Below the pieces are notes generated by a model. The model made no database searches and was not told where the DNA came from. It was given only the letters and a program-made list of their open reading frames with translations. DNA of 64,000 nt, taken from assembly GCA_948099385.1 (NCBI GenBank), contig CANUEZ040000196.1:789001-853000 (forward strand), written 5' to 3'. Positions 41,716 through 56,700 of the stretch are shown here, piece by piece. The position numbers and the translations under genes were made by a program. Numbering within the stretch: position 1 is the stretch's first letter; each line of letters starts with the position of its first letter. The stretch comes from Fasciola hepatica (taxonomy: Eukaryota; Platyhelminthes; Trematoda; Plagiorchiida; Fasciolidae).

Positions 41716-44700
41716 AGTACGAGATTAGATTAGATTAGATTAGATTTGTATAATATGATTGATCATGCAGCTTGAACGCTCAACTGAGCATTGAAATCCA
41801 TGGAAGCACTGTACAGCTGTTTCATCCTCTAAGGGACTCGACTCATCAGCAGTGCACATCGACCGACAAACACACGGGCACTCCAACAACCGATGAACCA
41901 TTGTGAATCAAACAACTTAACAACACAAGGCTATCCGGGATGGCTATCAACGCTTTGTTCAACATCTACACTACATGATATAGCACCCTTCCCAAACTCG
42001 CTTTAAATTTGAATGGTAAGAACCAGCTTCGCGCACACCGATCCACTCCTATGATGGATGACTTCTCTGTAGGGGCCTAAGTACAACCAACGCATTCCCA
42101 AATGAACAACCTACACAGCTTCCTTACTATGCATGCAATTGATTAGTAGTACGAGATTAGATTAGATCAGATTAGGTTAGATTTGTATAATATGATTGAT
42201 CATGCTGCTTGAACGCTCAACTGAGCATTGAAATCCATGGAAGCACTGTACAGCTGTTTCATCCTCTAAGGGACTCGACTCATCAGCCGTGCACATCGAC
42301 CGAGCCCCCAGGGGCACTCCAACAACCGGTGAACCATTGTGAATCGAACAACTTAACAACACAAGGCTATGCGGGATGGCTATCAATGCTTTGTTCAACA
42401 TCTACACTACATGATATAGCACCCTTCCCAAACTCGCTTCAAATTTGAATGGTAAGAACCAACTTCGCGCACACCGATCGGCTCCTATGATGGATGACTT
42501 CTCTGTATTGGCCTAAGTACAACCAAAGCATTCTTAAATGAAATACCCAAACAGATTGCTTAATATGCATGCAATTGATTAGTAGTACGAGATTAGATCA
42601 CATTAGATTAGATTTGTATAATATGATTGATCATGCAGCTTGAACGCTCAACTGATCATTGAAATCCATGGAAGCACTGTACAGCTGTTTCATCCTCTAA
42701 GGGACTCGACTCATCAGCAGTGCACATCGACCGACAAACACACGGGCACTCCAACAACCGGTGAACCATTGTGAATCGAACAACTTAACAACACAAGACT
42801 ATCCGGGATGGCTCTCAACGCTTTGTTCAACATCTACACTACATGATATAGCACCCTTCCCAAACTCGCTTCAAATTTGAATGGTAAGAACCAGCTTCGC
42901 GCACACCGATCGACTCCTATGATGGATGACTTCTCTGTAGGGGCCTAAGTACAACCAACGCATTCCCAAATGAACAACCTACACAGCTTCCTTACTATGC
43001 ATGCAATTGATTAGTAGTACGAGATTAGATCAGATTAGATTAGATTTGTATAATATGATTGATCATTCAGCTTGAACGCTCAACTGAGCATTGAAATCCA
43101 TGGAAGCACTGTACAGCTGTTTCATCCTCTAAGGGACTCGACTCATCAGCAGTGCACATCGACCGACAAACACACGGGCACTCCAACAACCGGTGAACCA
43201 TTGTGAATCGAACAACTTAACAACACAAGACTATCCGCGATGGATATCAACGCTTTGTTCAACATCTACACTACATGATATAGCACCCTTCCCAAACTCG
43301 CTTCAAATTTGAATGGTTAGAACCAGCTTCGCGCACACCGATCCACTCCTATGATGGATGACTTCTCTGTAGGGGCCTAAGTAAAACCAACGCATTCCCA
43401 AATGAACAACCTACACAGCTTCCTTACTATGCATGCAATTGATTAGTAGTACGAGATTAGATCAGATCAGATTAGATTAGATTTGTATAATATGATTGAT
43501 CATGCAGCTTGAACGCTCAACTGAGCATTGAAATCCATGGAAGCACTGTACAGCTGTTTCATCCTCTAAGGGACTCGACTCATCAGCAAAGCATATCGAC
43601 CGAGCAACCACGGGCACTCCAACAACCGGTGAACCATTGTGAATCGAACAACTTAACAACACAAGACTATCCGGGATGGCTATCAACGCTTTGTTCAACA
43701 TCTACACTACATGATATAGCACCCTTCCCAAACTCGCTTCAAATTTGAATGGTAAGAACCAGCTTCGCGCACACCGATCCACTCCTATGATGGATGACTT
43801 CTCTGTAAGGGCCTATGTACAACCAACGCATTCCCAAATGAACAACCTACACAGCTTCCTTACTATGCATGCAATTGATTAGTAGTACGAGATTAGATTA
43901 GATCAGATTAGATTAGATTTGTATAATATGATTGATCATGCTGCTTGAACGCTCAACTGAGCATTGAAATCCATGGAAGCACTGTACAGCTGTTTCATCC
44001 TCTAAGGGACTCGACTCATCAGCCGTGCACATCGACCGAGCCCCCAGGGGCACTCCAACAACCGGTGAACCATTGTGAATCGAACAACTTAACAACACAA
44101 GGCTATGCGGGATGGCTATCAATGCTTTGTTCAACATCTACACTACATGATATAGCACCCTTCCCAAACTCGCTTCAAATTTGAATGGTAAGAACCAACT
44201 TCGCGCACACCGATCCACTCCTATGATGGATGACTTCTCTGTATTGGCCTAAGTACAACCAAAGCATTCTTAAATGAAAAACCCAAACAGATTGCTTAAT
44301 ATGCATGCAATTGATTAGTAGTACGAGATTAGATGAGTTCAGATTAGATTAGATTTGTATAATATGATTGATCATTCAGCTTGAACGCTCAACTGAGCAT
44401 TGAAATCCATGGAAGCACTGTACAGCTGTTTCATCCTCTAAGGGACTCGACTCATCAGCAGTGCACATCGACCGACAAACACACGGGCACTCCAACAACC
44501 GGTGAACCATTGTGAATCGAACAACTTAACAACACAAGACTATCCGGGATGGCTATCAACGCTTTGTTCAACATCTACACTACATGATATAGCACCCTTC
44601 CCAAACTCGCTTCAAATTTGAATGGTAAGAACCAGCTTCGCGCACACCGATCCACTCCTATGATGGATGACTTCTCTGTAGGGGCCTAAGTACAACCAAC

Positions 44701-45190
44701 GCATTCCCAAATGAACAACCTACACAGCTTCCTTACTATGCATGCAATTGATTAGTAGTACGAGATTAGATCAGATTAGATTAGATTTGTATAATATGAT
44801 TGATCATTCAGCTTGAACGCTCAACTGAGCATTGAAATCCATGGAAGCACTGTACAGCTGTTTCATCCTCTAAGGGACTCGACTCATCAGCAGTGCACAT
44901 CGACCGACAAACACACGGGCACTCCAACAACCGGTGAACCATTGTGAATCGAACAACTTAACAACACAAGACTATCCGCGATGGCTATCAACGCTTTGTT
45001 CAACATCTACACTACATGATATAGCACCCTTCCCAAACTCGCTTCAAATTTGAATGGTTAGAACCAGCTTCGCGCACACCGATCCACTCCTATGATGGAT
45101 GACTTCTCTGTAGGGGCCTAAGTAAAACCAACGCATTCCCAAATGAACAACCTACACAGCTTCCTTACTATGCATGCAATTGATTAGTAG
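41716..45190 (+). repeat. Tetrameric higher-order repeat, period ~1736-1741 bp
   Basis: Anchors are at 41772, 42209, 42640, 43072 and 43509, 43945, 44381, 44813. The 42209 and 43945 monomers agree closely: ATGCTGCTTGAACG, CAGCCGTGCAC, CCCCCAGGGGCAC, GGCTATGCGGG, CTATCAATGC and CTGTATTGGCC. The 43072 and 44813 monomers share CATTCAGC, GGTTAGAACC and AAGTAAAACC. The first members differ (K at 41772, N at 43509). The left part, 41772-42640, also matches 33930-35234 with one monomer missing. Confidence 0.86.
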
Positions 45191-48100
45191 TACGAGATTA
45201 GATCAGATCAGATTAGATTAGATTTGTATAATATGATTGATCATGCAGGTTGAACGCTCAACTGAGCATTGAAATCCATGGAAGCACTGTACAGCTGTTT
45301 CATCCTCTAAGGGACTCGACTCATCAGCAGTGCACATCGACCGACAAACACACGGGCACTCCAACAACCGGTGAACCATTGTGAATCGAACAACTTAACA
45401 ACACAAGGCTATCCGCGATGGCTCTCAACGCTTTGTTCAACATCTACACTACATGATATAGCACCCTTCCCAAACTCGCTTCAAATTTGAATGGTTAGAA
45501 CCAGCTTCGCGCACACCGATCCACTCCTATGATGGATGACTTCTCTGTAGGGGCCTAAGTACAACCAACGCATTCCCAAATGAACAACCTACACAGCATC
45601 CTTACTATGCATGCAATTGATTAGTAGTACGAGATTAGATTAGATCAGATCAGATTAGATTTGTATAATATGATTGATCATTCGGCTTGAACGCTCAACT
45701 GAGCATTGAAATCCATGGAAGCACTGTACAGCTGTTTCATCCTCTAAGGGACTCGACTCATCAGCAGTGCACATCGACCGACAAACACACGGGCACTCCA
45801 ACAACCGGTGAACCATTGTGAATCGAACAACTTAACAACACAAGACTATCCGCGATGGCTATCAACGCTTTGTTCAACATCTACACTACATCATATAGCA
45901 CCCTTCCCAAACTCGCTTCAAATTTGAATGGTAAGAACCAGCTTCGCGCACACCGATCGACTCCTATGATGGATGACTTCTCTGTACGGGCCTAAGTACA
46001 ACCAACGCATTCCCAAATGAACAACCTACACAGCTTCCTTACTATGCATGCAATTGATTAGTAGTACGAGATTAGATCAGATCAGATTAGATTAGATTTG
46101 TATAATATGATTGATCATGCAGCTTGAACGCTCAACTGAGCATTGAAATGCATGGAAGCACTGTACAGCTGTTTCACCTCAAAGGGACTCGACTCATCAG
46201 CAGAGCATATCGACCGAGCCCCCACGGGCACTCAAACAACCGGTGAACCATTGTGAATCGATCAAATTAACAACACAAGGCTATCCGGGATGGCTATCAA
46301 CGCTTTGTTCAACATCTACACTACATCATATATAGCACCCTTCCCAAACTCGCTTCAAATTTGAATGGTGAGAACCAGCTTCGCGCACACCGATCCACTC
46401 CTATGATGGATGACTTCTCTGTAGGGGCCTCAGTACAACCAACGCATTCCCAAATGAACAACCTACACAGCATCCTTACTATGCATGCAATTGATTTGTA
46501 GTACGAGATAAGATTAGATCAGATTAGATTAGATTTGTATAATATGATTGATCATTCAGCTTGAAAGCTCAACTGAGCATTGAAATCCATGGAAGCACTG
46601 TACAGCTGTTTCATCCTCTAAGGGACTCGACTCATCAGCAGTGCACATCGACCGACAAACACACGGGCACTCCAACAACCGGTGAACCATTGTGAATCGA
46701 AAAACCTAACAACACAAGGCTATCCGCGATGGCTCTCAACGCTTTGTTCAACATCTACACTACATGATATGGCACTCTTCCCAAACTCGCTTCAAATTTG
46801 AATGGTAAGAACCAGCTTCGCGCACACCGATCCACTCCTATGATGGATGACTTCTCTGTAGGGGCCTAAGTACAACCAACGCATTCCCAAATGAACAACC
46901 TACACAGCTTCCTTACTATGCATGCAATTGAATAGTAGTACGAGATCAGATTAGATCAGATTAGATTAGATTTTTATAATATGACTGATCATGCAGGTTG
47001 GACGCTCAACTGAGCATTGAAATTCATGGAAGCACTGTACAGCTGTTTCATCCTCTAAGGGACTCGACTCATCAGCAGTGCTCATCGACCGAGCCCCCAC
47101 GGGCACTCCAACAACCGGTGAACCATTGTGAATCGAACAACTTAACAACACAAGGCTATCCGGGATGGCTATCAACGCTTTGTTCAACATCTACACTACA
47201 TGATATAGCACCCTTCCCAAACTCGCTTCAAATTTGAATGGTAAGAACCAGCTTCGCGCACACCGATCCACTCCTATGATGGATGACTTCTCTGTAGGGG
47301 CCTAAGTACAAACAACGCATTCCCAAATGAACAACCTACACAGCTTCCTTACTATGCATGCAATTGATTAGTAGTACGAGATTAGATCAGATTAGATTAG
47401 ATTTGTATAATATGATTGATCATGCAGCTTGAACGCTCAACTGAGCATTGAAATGCATGGAAGCACTGTACAGCTGTTTCATCCTCTAAGGGACTCGACT
47501 CATCAGCAGTGCTCATCGACCGACAAACACACGGGCACTCCAACAACCGGTGAACCATTGTGAATCGGACAACTTAACAACACAAGGCTATCCGGGATGG
47601 CTATCAACGCTTTGTTCAACATCTACACTACATGATATAGCACTCTTCCCAAACTCGCTTCAAATTTGAATGGTAAGAACCAGCTTCGCGCACACCGATC
47701 CACTCCTATGATGGATGACTTCTCTGTAGGGGCCTAAGTACAACCAACGCATTCCCAAATGAACAACCTACACAGCTTCCTTACTATGCATGCAATTGAT
47801 TAGTAGTACGAGATTAGATCAGATCAGATTAGATTGGATTTGTATAATATGATTGATCATGCAGCTTGAACGCTCAACTGAGCATTGAAATCCATGGAAG
47901 CACTGTACAGCTGTTTCATCCTCTAAGGGACTCGACTCATCAGCAGTGCACATCGACCGACAAACACACGGGCACTCCAACAACCGGTGAACCATTGTGA
48001 ATCGAACAACTTAACAACACAAGACTATCCGCGATGACTATCAACGCTTTGTTCAACATCTACACTACATGATATAGCACCCTTCCAAAACTCGCTTCAA

Positions 48101-51100
48101 ATTTGAATGGTAAGAACCAGCTTCGCGCACACCGATCCACTCCTATGATGGATGACTTCTCTGTAGGGGCCTAAGTACAACCAACGCATTCCCAAATGAA
48201 CAACTTACACAGCTTCCTTACTATGCATGCAATTGATTAGTAGTAGGAGATTAGATTAGATCAGATCAGATTAGATTTGTATAATATGATTGATCATTCG
48301 GCTTGAACGCTCAACTGAGCATTGAAATGCATGGAAGCACTGTACAGCTGTTTCATCCTCTAAGGGACTCGACTCATCAGCAGTGCACATCGACCGATCC
48401 CCCACGGGCACTCCAACAACCGGTGAACCATTGTGAATCGATCAAATTAACAACACAACGCTATCCGGGATGGCTATCAACGCTTTGTTCAACATCTACA
48501 CTACATGATATAGCACCCTTCCAAAACTCGCTTCAAATTTGAATGGTAAGAACCAGCTTCGCGCACACCGATCGACTCCTATGATGGATGACTTCTCTGT
48601 AGGGGCCTAAGTACAAACAACGCATTCCCAAATGAACAACCTACACAGCTTCCTTACTATGCATGCAATTGATTAGTAGTACGAGATTAGATCAGATTAG
48701 ATAAGATTTGTATAATATGATTGATCATGCAGCTTGAACGCTCAACTGAGCATTGAAATGCATGGAAGCACTGTACAGCTGTTTCATCCTCTAAGGGACT
48801 CGACTCATCAGCAGTGCACATCGACCGACAAACACACGGGCACTCCAACAACCGGTGAACCATTGTGAATCGAACAACTTAACAACACAAGACTATCCGC
48901 GATGATTATCAACGCTTTGTTCAACATCTACACTACATGATATAGCACCGTTCCAAAACTCGCTTCAAATTTGAATGGTAAGAACCAGCTTCGCGCACAC
49001 CGATCGACTCCTATGATGGATGACTTCTCTGTAGGGGCCTAAGTACAACCAACGCATTCCCAAATGAACAACCTACACAGCTTCCTTACTATGCATGCAA
49101 ATGATTAGAAGTAGGAGATTAGATTAGATCAGATTAGATTAGATTTGTATAATATGATTGATCATGCAGCTTGAACGCTCAACTGAGCATTGAAATGCAT
49201 GGAAGCACTGTACAGCTGTTTCACCTCAAAGGGACTCGACTCATCAGCAGTGCTCATCGACCGAGCCCCCACGGGCACTCCAACAACCGGTGAACCATTG
49301 TGAATCGGACAACTTAACAACACAAGGCTATCCGGGATGGCTATCAACGCTTTGTTCAACATCTACGCTACATGATATAGCACTCTTCCCAAACTCGCTT
49401 CAAATTTGAATGGTAAGAACCAGCTTCGCGCACACCGATCGACTCCTATGATGGATGACTTCTCTGTAGGGGCCTAAGTACAACCAACGCATTCCCAAAT
49501 GAACAACCTACACAGCTTCCTTACTATGCATGCAATTGATTAGTAGTACGAGATCAGATTAGATCAGATTAGATTAGATTTGTATAATATGATTGATCAT
49601 GCAGGTTGAACGCTCAACTGAGCATTGAAATCCATGGAAGCACTGTACAGCTGTTTCATCCTCTAAGGGACTCGACTCATCAGCAGTGCCCATCGACCGA
49701 CAAACACACGGGCACTCCAACAACCGGTGAACCATTGTGAATCGAAAAACCTAACAACACAAGGCTATCCGGGATGGCTATCAACGCTTTGTTCAACATC
49801 TACACTACATCATATATAGCACCCTTCCCAAACTCGCTTCAAATTTGAATGGTAAGAACCAGCTTCGCGCACACCGATCGACTCCTATGATGGATGACTT
49901 CTCTGTAGGGGCCTAAGTACAACCAACGCATTCCCAAATGAACAACCTACACAGCTTCCTTACTATGCATGCAATTGATTAGTAATACGAGATTTGATCA
50001 GAGTAGATTAGATTTGTATAATATGATTGATCATGCAGCTTGAACGCTCAACTGAGCATTGAAATGCATGGAAGCAATGTACAGCTGTTTCATCCTCTAA
50101 GGGACTCGACTCATCAGCAGTGCACATCGACCGACAAACACACGGGCACTCCAACAACCGGTGAACCATTGTGAATCGAACAACTTAACAAAACAAGGCT
50201 ATCCGGGATGGCTATCAACGCTTTGTTCAACATCTACACTACATGATATAGCACCCTTCCAAAACTCGCTTCAAATTTGAATGGTAAGAACCAGCTTCGC
50301 GCACACCGATCGACTCCTATGATGGATGACTTCTCTGTAGGGGCCTAAGTACAAACAACGCATTGCCAAATGAACAACCCAAAAAGAGTCCTTACTATGC
50401 ATGCAATTGATTAGTAGTACTAGATTAGATCGAGTAGATTAGATTTGTATAATATGATTGATCATGCAGCTTGAACGCTCAACTGAGCATTGAAATGCAT
50501 GGAAGCACTGTACAGCTGTTTCATCCTCTAAGGGACTCGACTCATCAGCAGTGCACATCGACCGACAAACACACGGGCACTCCAACAACCGGTGAACCAT
50601 TGTGAATCGAACAACTTAACAACACAAGGCTATCCGGGATGGCTATCAACGCTTTGTTCAACATCTACACTACATGATATAGCACCCTTCCCAAACTCGC
50701 TTCAAATTTGAATGGTAAGAACCAGCTTCGCGCACACCGATCCACTCCTATGATGGATGACTTCTCTGTAGGGGCCTAAGTACAACCAACGCATTCCCAA
50801 ATGAACAACCTACACAGCTTCCTTACTATGCATGCAATTGAATAAGAGTACGAGATTAGATCAGATTAGATTAGATTTGTATAATATGATTGATCATGCA
50901 TCTTGAACGCTCAACTGAGCATTGAAATCCATGGAAGCACTGTACAGCTGTTTCATCCTCTAAGGGACTCGACTCATCAGCAGTGCACATCGACCGACAA
51001 ACACACGGGCACTCCAACAACCGGTGAACCATTGTGAATCGAACAACTTAACAACACAAGGCTATCCGGGATGGCTATCAACGCTTTGTTCAACATCTAC

Positions 51101-51450
51101 ACTACATGATATAGCACCCTTACCAAACTCGCTTCAAATTTGAATGGTAAGAACCAGCTTCGCGCACACCGATCCACTCCTATGATGGATGACTTCTCTG
51201 TAGGGGCCTAAGTACAACCAACGCATTCCCAAATGAACAACCTACACAGCTTCCTTACTATGCATGCAATTGATTAGTAGTACGAGATTAGATCAGATCA
51301 GATTAGATTGGATTTGTATAATATGATTGATCATGCAGCTTGAACGCTCAACTGAGCATTGAAATCCATGGAAGCACTGTACAGCTGTTTCATCCTCTAA
51401 GGGACTCGACTCATCAGCAGTGCTCATCGACCGAGCCCCCACGGGCACTC
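45191..51450 (+). repeat. Satellite mosaic leading into the hexameric block
   Basis: Anchors are at 45250, 45687, 46124, 46561, 46998, 47429, 47866, 48303, 48734, 49171, 49606, 50040, 50471, 50903 and 51340. The 46124 and 49171 monomers have the 1-bp shorter GTTTCACCTCAAAGGG. The 46124-46561 pair matches 37415-37851 at about 8.71 kb distance. The monomer at 46998 has TTTTTATAATATGACTG, shared with the one at 40029. The tract before 50471 is TACTAGATTAGATCGAG, one of the shortest. The 50903 monomer has GCATCTTGAACG, also seen at 56996, 62648 and 63953. Confidence 0.8.
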
Positions 51451-54400
51451 CAACAACCGGTGAACCATTGTGAATCGAACAACTTAACAACACAAGGCTA
51501 TGCGGGATGGCTATCAACGCTTTGTTCAACATCTACACTACATCATATAGCACCCTTCCCAAACTGGCTTCAAATTTGAATGGTAAGAACCAGCTTCGCG
51601 CACACCGATCGACTCCTATGATGGATGACTTCTCTGTAGGGGCCTAAGTACAACCAACGCATTCCCAAATGAACAACCTACACAGCTTCCTTACTATGCA
51701 TGCAATTGATTAGTAGTACTAGATTAGATCAGATTAGATTAGATTTGTATAATGTGATTGATCATGCAGCTTGAACGCTCAACTGAGCATTGAAATCCAT
51801 GGAAGCACTGTACAGCTGTTTCATCCTCAAAGGGACTCGACTCATCAGCAGTGCACATCGACCGAGCCCCCACGGGCACTCAAACAACCGGTGAACCATT
51901 GTGAATCGATCAAATTAACAACACAACGCTATCCGGGATGGCTATCAACGCTTTGTTCAACATCTACACTACATGATATAGCACCGTTCCAAAACTCGCT
52001 TCAAATTTGAATGGTAAGAACCAGCTTCGCGCACACCGATCGACTCCTATGATGGATGACTTCTCTGTAGGGGCCTAAGTACAACCAACGCATTCCCAAA
52101 TGAACAACCTACACAGCTTCCTTACTATGCATGCAATTGATTAGTAGTACGAGATTAGATTAGATCAGATCAGATTAGATTTGTATAATATGATTGATCA
52201 TGCAGCTTGAACGCTCAACTGAGCATTGAAATGCATGGAAGCACTGTACAGCTGTTTCATCCTCTAAGGGACTCGACTCATCAGCAGTGCTCATCGACCG
52301 ACAAACACACGGGCACTCCAACAACCGGTGAACCATTGTGAATCGGACAACTTAACAACACAAGGCTATCCGGGATGGCTATCAACGCTTTGTTCAACAT
52401 CTACACTACATGATATAGCACCGTTCCAAAACTCGCTTCAAATTTGAATGGTAAGAACCAGCTTCGCGCACACCGATCGACTCCTATGATGGATGACTTC
52501 TCTGTAGGGGCCTAAGTACAACCAACGCATTCCCAAATGAACAACCTACACAGCTTCCTTACTATGCATGCAATTGATTAGTAGTACGAGATCAGATTAG
52601 ATCAGATTAGATTAGATTTGTATAATATGATTGATCATGCAGGTTGAACGCTCAACTGAGCATTGAAATCCATGGAAGCACTGTACAGCTGTTTCATCCT
52701 CTAAGGGACTCGACTCATCAGCAGTGCACATCGACCGACAAACACACGGGCACTCCAACAACCGGTGAACCATTGTGAATCGAACAACTTAACAACACAA
52801 GACTATCCGGGATGGCTCTAAACGCTTTGTTCAACATCTACACTACATGATATAGCACCCTTCCCAAACTCGCTTCCAATTTGAATGGTAAGAACCAGCT
52901 TCGCGCACACCGATCCACTCCTATGATGGATGACTTCTCTGTAGGGGCCTAAGTACAACCAACGCATTCCCAAATGAACAACCTACACAGCTTCCTTACT
53001 ATGCATGCAAATGATTAGAAGTAGGAGATAAGATTAGATCAGATTAGATTAGATTTGTATAATATGATTGATCATGCAGCTTGAACGCTCAACTGAGCAT
53101 TGAAATGCATGGAAGCACTGTACAGCTGTTTCATCCTCTAAGGGACTCGACTCATCAGCAGTGCTCATCGACCGAGCCCCCACGGGCACTCCAACAACCG
53201 GTGAACCATTGTGAATCGAAAAACCTAACAACACAAGGCTATCCGGGATGGCTATCAACGCTTTGTTCAACATCTACACTACATGATATAGCACCGTTCC
53301 AAAACTCGCTTCAAATTTGAATGGTAAGAACCAGCTTCGCGCACACCGATCCACTCCTATGATGGATGACTTCTCTGTTGGGGGCCTCAGTACAACCAAC
53401 GCATTCCCAAATGAGCAACCTACACAGCTTCCTTACTATGCATGCAATTGATTAGTAGTACGAGATTAGATCAGATTAGATTAGATTTGTATAATATGAT
53501 TGATCATGCAGCTTGAACGCTCAACTGAGCATTGAAATCCATGGAAGCACTGTACAGCTGTTTCATCCTCTAAGGGACTCGACTCATCAGCAGTGCACAT
53601 CGACCGACAAACACACGGGCACTCCAACAACCGGTGAACCATTGTGAATCGAACAACTTAACAACACAAGGCTATCCGCGATGGCTATCAACGCTTTGTT
53701 CAACATCTACACTACATGATATAGCACCCTTCCCAAACTCGCTTCAAATTTGAATGGTAAGAACCAGCTTCGCGCACACCGATCCACTCCTATGATGGAT
53801 GACTTCTCTGTAAGGGCCTATGTACAACCAACGCATTCCCAAATGAACAACCTACACAGCTTCCTTACTATGCATGCAATTGATTAGAAGTAGGAGATTA
53901 GATTAGATCAGATTAGATTAGATTTGTATAATATGATTGATCATGCAGCTTGAACGCTCAACTGAGCGTTGAAATCCATGGAAGCACTGTACAGCTGTTT
54001 CATCCTCTAAGGGACTCGACTCATCAGCAGTGCACATCGACCGACAAACACACGGGCACTCCAACAACCGGTGAACCATTGTGAATCGAACAACTTAACA
54101 ACACAAGGCTATGCGGGATGGCTATCAACGCTTTGTTCAACATCTACACTACATCATATAGCACCCTTCCCAAACTGGCTTCAAATTTGAATGGTAAGAA
54201 CCAGCTTCGCGCACACCGATCGACTCCTATGATGGATGACTTCTCTGTAGGGGCCTAAGTACAACCAACGCATTCCCAAATGAACAACCTACACAGCTTC
54301 CTTACTATGCATGCAATTGATTAGTAGTACTAGATTAGATCAGATTAGATTAGATTTGTATAATGTGATTGATCATTCAGCTTGAACGCTCAACTGAGCA

Positions 54401-56700
54401 TTGAAATCCATGGAAGCACTGTACAGCTGTTTCATCCTCTAAGGGACTCGACTCATCAGCAGTGCACATCGACCGACAAACACACGGGCACTCCAACAAC
54501 CGGTGAACCATTGTGAATCGATCAAATTAACAACACAACGCTATCCGGGATGGCTATCAACGCTTTGTTCAACATCTACACTACATGATATAGCACCGTT
54601 CCAAAACTCGCTTCAAATTTGAATGGTAAGAACCAGCTTCGCGCACACCGATCGACTCCTATGATGGATGACTTCTCTGTAGGGGCCTAAGTACAACCAA
54701 CGCATTCCCAAATGAACAACCTACACAGCTTCCTTACTATGCATGCAATTGATTAGTAGTACGAGATTAGATTAGATCAGATCAGATTAGATTTGTATAA
54801 TATGATTGATCATGCAGCTTGAACGCTCAACTGAGCATTGAAATGCATGGAAGCACTGTACAGCTGTTTCATCCTCTAAGGGACTCGACTCATCAGCAGT
54901 GCTCATCGACCGACAAACACACGGGCACTCCAACAACCGGTGAACCATTGTGAATCGGACAACTTAACAACACAAGGCTATCCGGGATGGCTATCAACGC
55001 TTTGTTCAACATCTACACTACATGATATAGCACCGTTCCAAAACTCGCTTCAAATTTGAATGGTAAGAACCAGCTTCGCGCACACCGATCGACTCCTATG
55101 ATGGATGACTTCTCTGTAGGGGCCTAAGTACAACCAACGCATTCCCAAATGAACAACCTACACAGCTTCCTTACTATGCATGCAATTGATTAGTAGTACG
55201 AGATCAGATTAGATCAGATTAGATTAGATTTGTATAATATGATTGATCATGCAGGTTGAACGCTCAACTGAGCATTGAAATCCATGGAAGCACTGTACAG
55301 CTGTTTCATCCTCTAAGGGACTCGACTCATCAGCAGTGCACATCGACCGACAAACACACGGGCACTCCAACAACCGGTGAACCATTGTGAATCGAACAAC
55401 TTAACAACACAAGACTATCCGCGATGGCTAACAACGCTTTGTTCAACATCTACACTACATGATATAGCACCGTTCCAAAACTCGCTTCAAATTTGAATGG
55501 TAAGAACCAGCTTCGCGCACACCGATCCACTCCTATGATGGATGACTTCTCTGTAGGGGCCTAAGTACAACCAACGCATTCCCAAATGAACAACCTACAC
55601 AGCTTCCTTACTATGCATGCAAATGATTAGAAGTAGGAGATAAGATTAGATCAGATTAGATTAGATTTGTATAATATGATTGATCATGCAGCTTGAACGC
55701 TCAACTGAGCATTGAAATGCATGGAAGCACTGTACAGCTGTTTCATCCTCTAAGGGACTCGACTCATCAGCAGTGCTCATCGACCGAGCCCCCACGGGCA
55801 CTCCAACAACCGGTGAACCATTGTGAATCGAAAAACCTAACAACACAAGGCTATCCGGGATGGCTATCAACGCTTTGTTCAACATCTACACTACATGATA
55901 TAGCACCGTTCCAAAACTCGCTTCAAATTTGAATGGTAAGAACCAGCTTCGCGCACACCGATCCACTCCTATGATGGATGACTTCTCTGTTGGGGGCCTC
56001 AGTACAAACAACGCATTCCCAAATGAACAACCTACACAGCTTCCTTACTATGCATGCAATTGATTAGTAGTACGAGATTAGATCAGATTAGATTAGATTT
56101 GTATAATATGATTGATCATGCAGCTTGAACGCTCAACTGAGCATTGAAATCCATGGAAGCACTGTACAGCTGTTTCATCCTCTAAGGGACTCGACTCATC
56201 AGCAGTGCACATCGACCGACAAACACACGGGCACTCCAACAACCGGTGAACCATTGTGAATCGAACAACTTAACAACACAAGGCTATCCGGGATGGCTAT
56301 CAACGCTTTGTTCAACATCTACACTACATGATATAGCACCCTTCCCAAACTCGCTTCAAATTTGAATGGTAAGAACCAGCTTCGCGCACACCGATCGACT
56401 CCTATGATGGATGACTTCTCTGTAAGGGCCTATGTACAACCAACGCATTCCCAAATGAACAACCTACACAGCTTCCTTACTATGCATGCAATTGATTAGA
56501 AGTAGGAGATTAGATTAGATCAGATTAGATTAGATTTGTATAATATGATTGATCATGCAGCTTGAACGCTCAACTGAGCGTTGAAATCCATGGAAGCACT
56601 GTACAGCTGTTTCATCCTCTAAGGGACTCGACTCATCAGCAGTGCACATCGACCGACAAACACACGGGCACTCCAACAACCGGTGAACCATTGTGAATCG
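51450..56700 (+). repeat. Hexameric higher-order repeat, two copies, period ~2611 bp
   Basis: The first copy has anchors at 51771, 52207, 52644, 53081, 53513, 53950. The second has 54382, 54819, 55256, 55693, 56125, 56562. Shared rare markers 2611-2612 bp apart include AAACTGGCTTC (51560s and 54170s), TACTAGATTAG with AATGTGATTG, GAATCGGACAAC, GCAAATGATTAGAAGTAGG, CTGTTGGGGGCCTCAG, GTAAGGGCCTATG and CTGAGCGTTGAAATCC. Differences are clustered: the class-site segment of 51771 (P) versus 54382 (K), and the middle of 52644 versus 55256. This suggests conversion after duplication. Confidence 0.88.
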
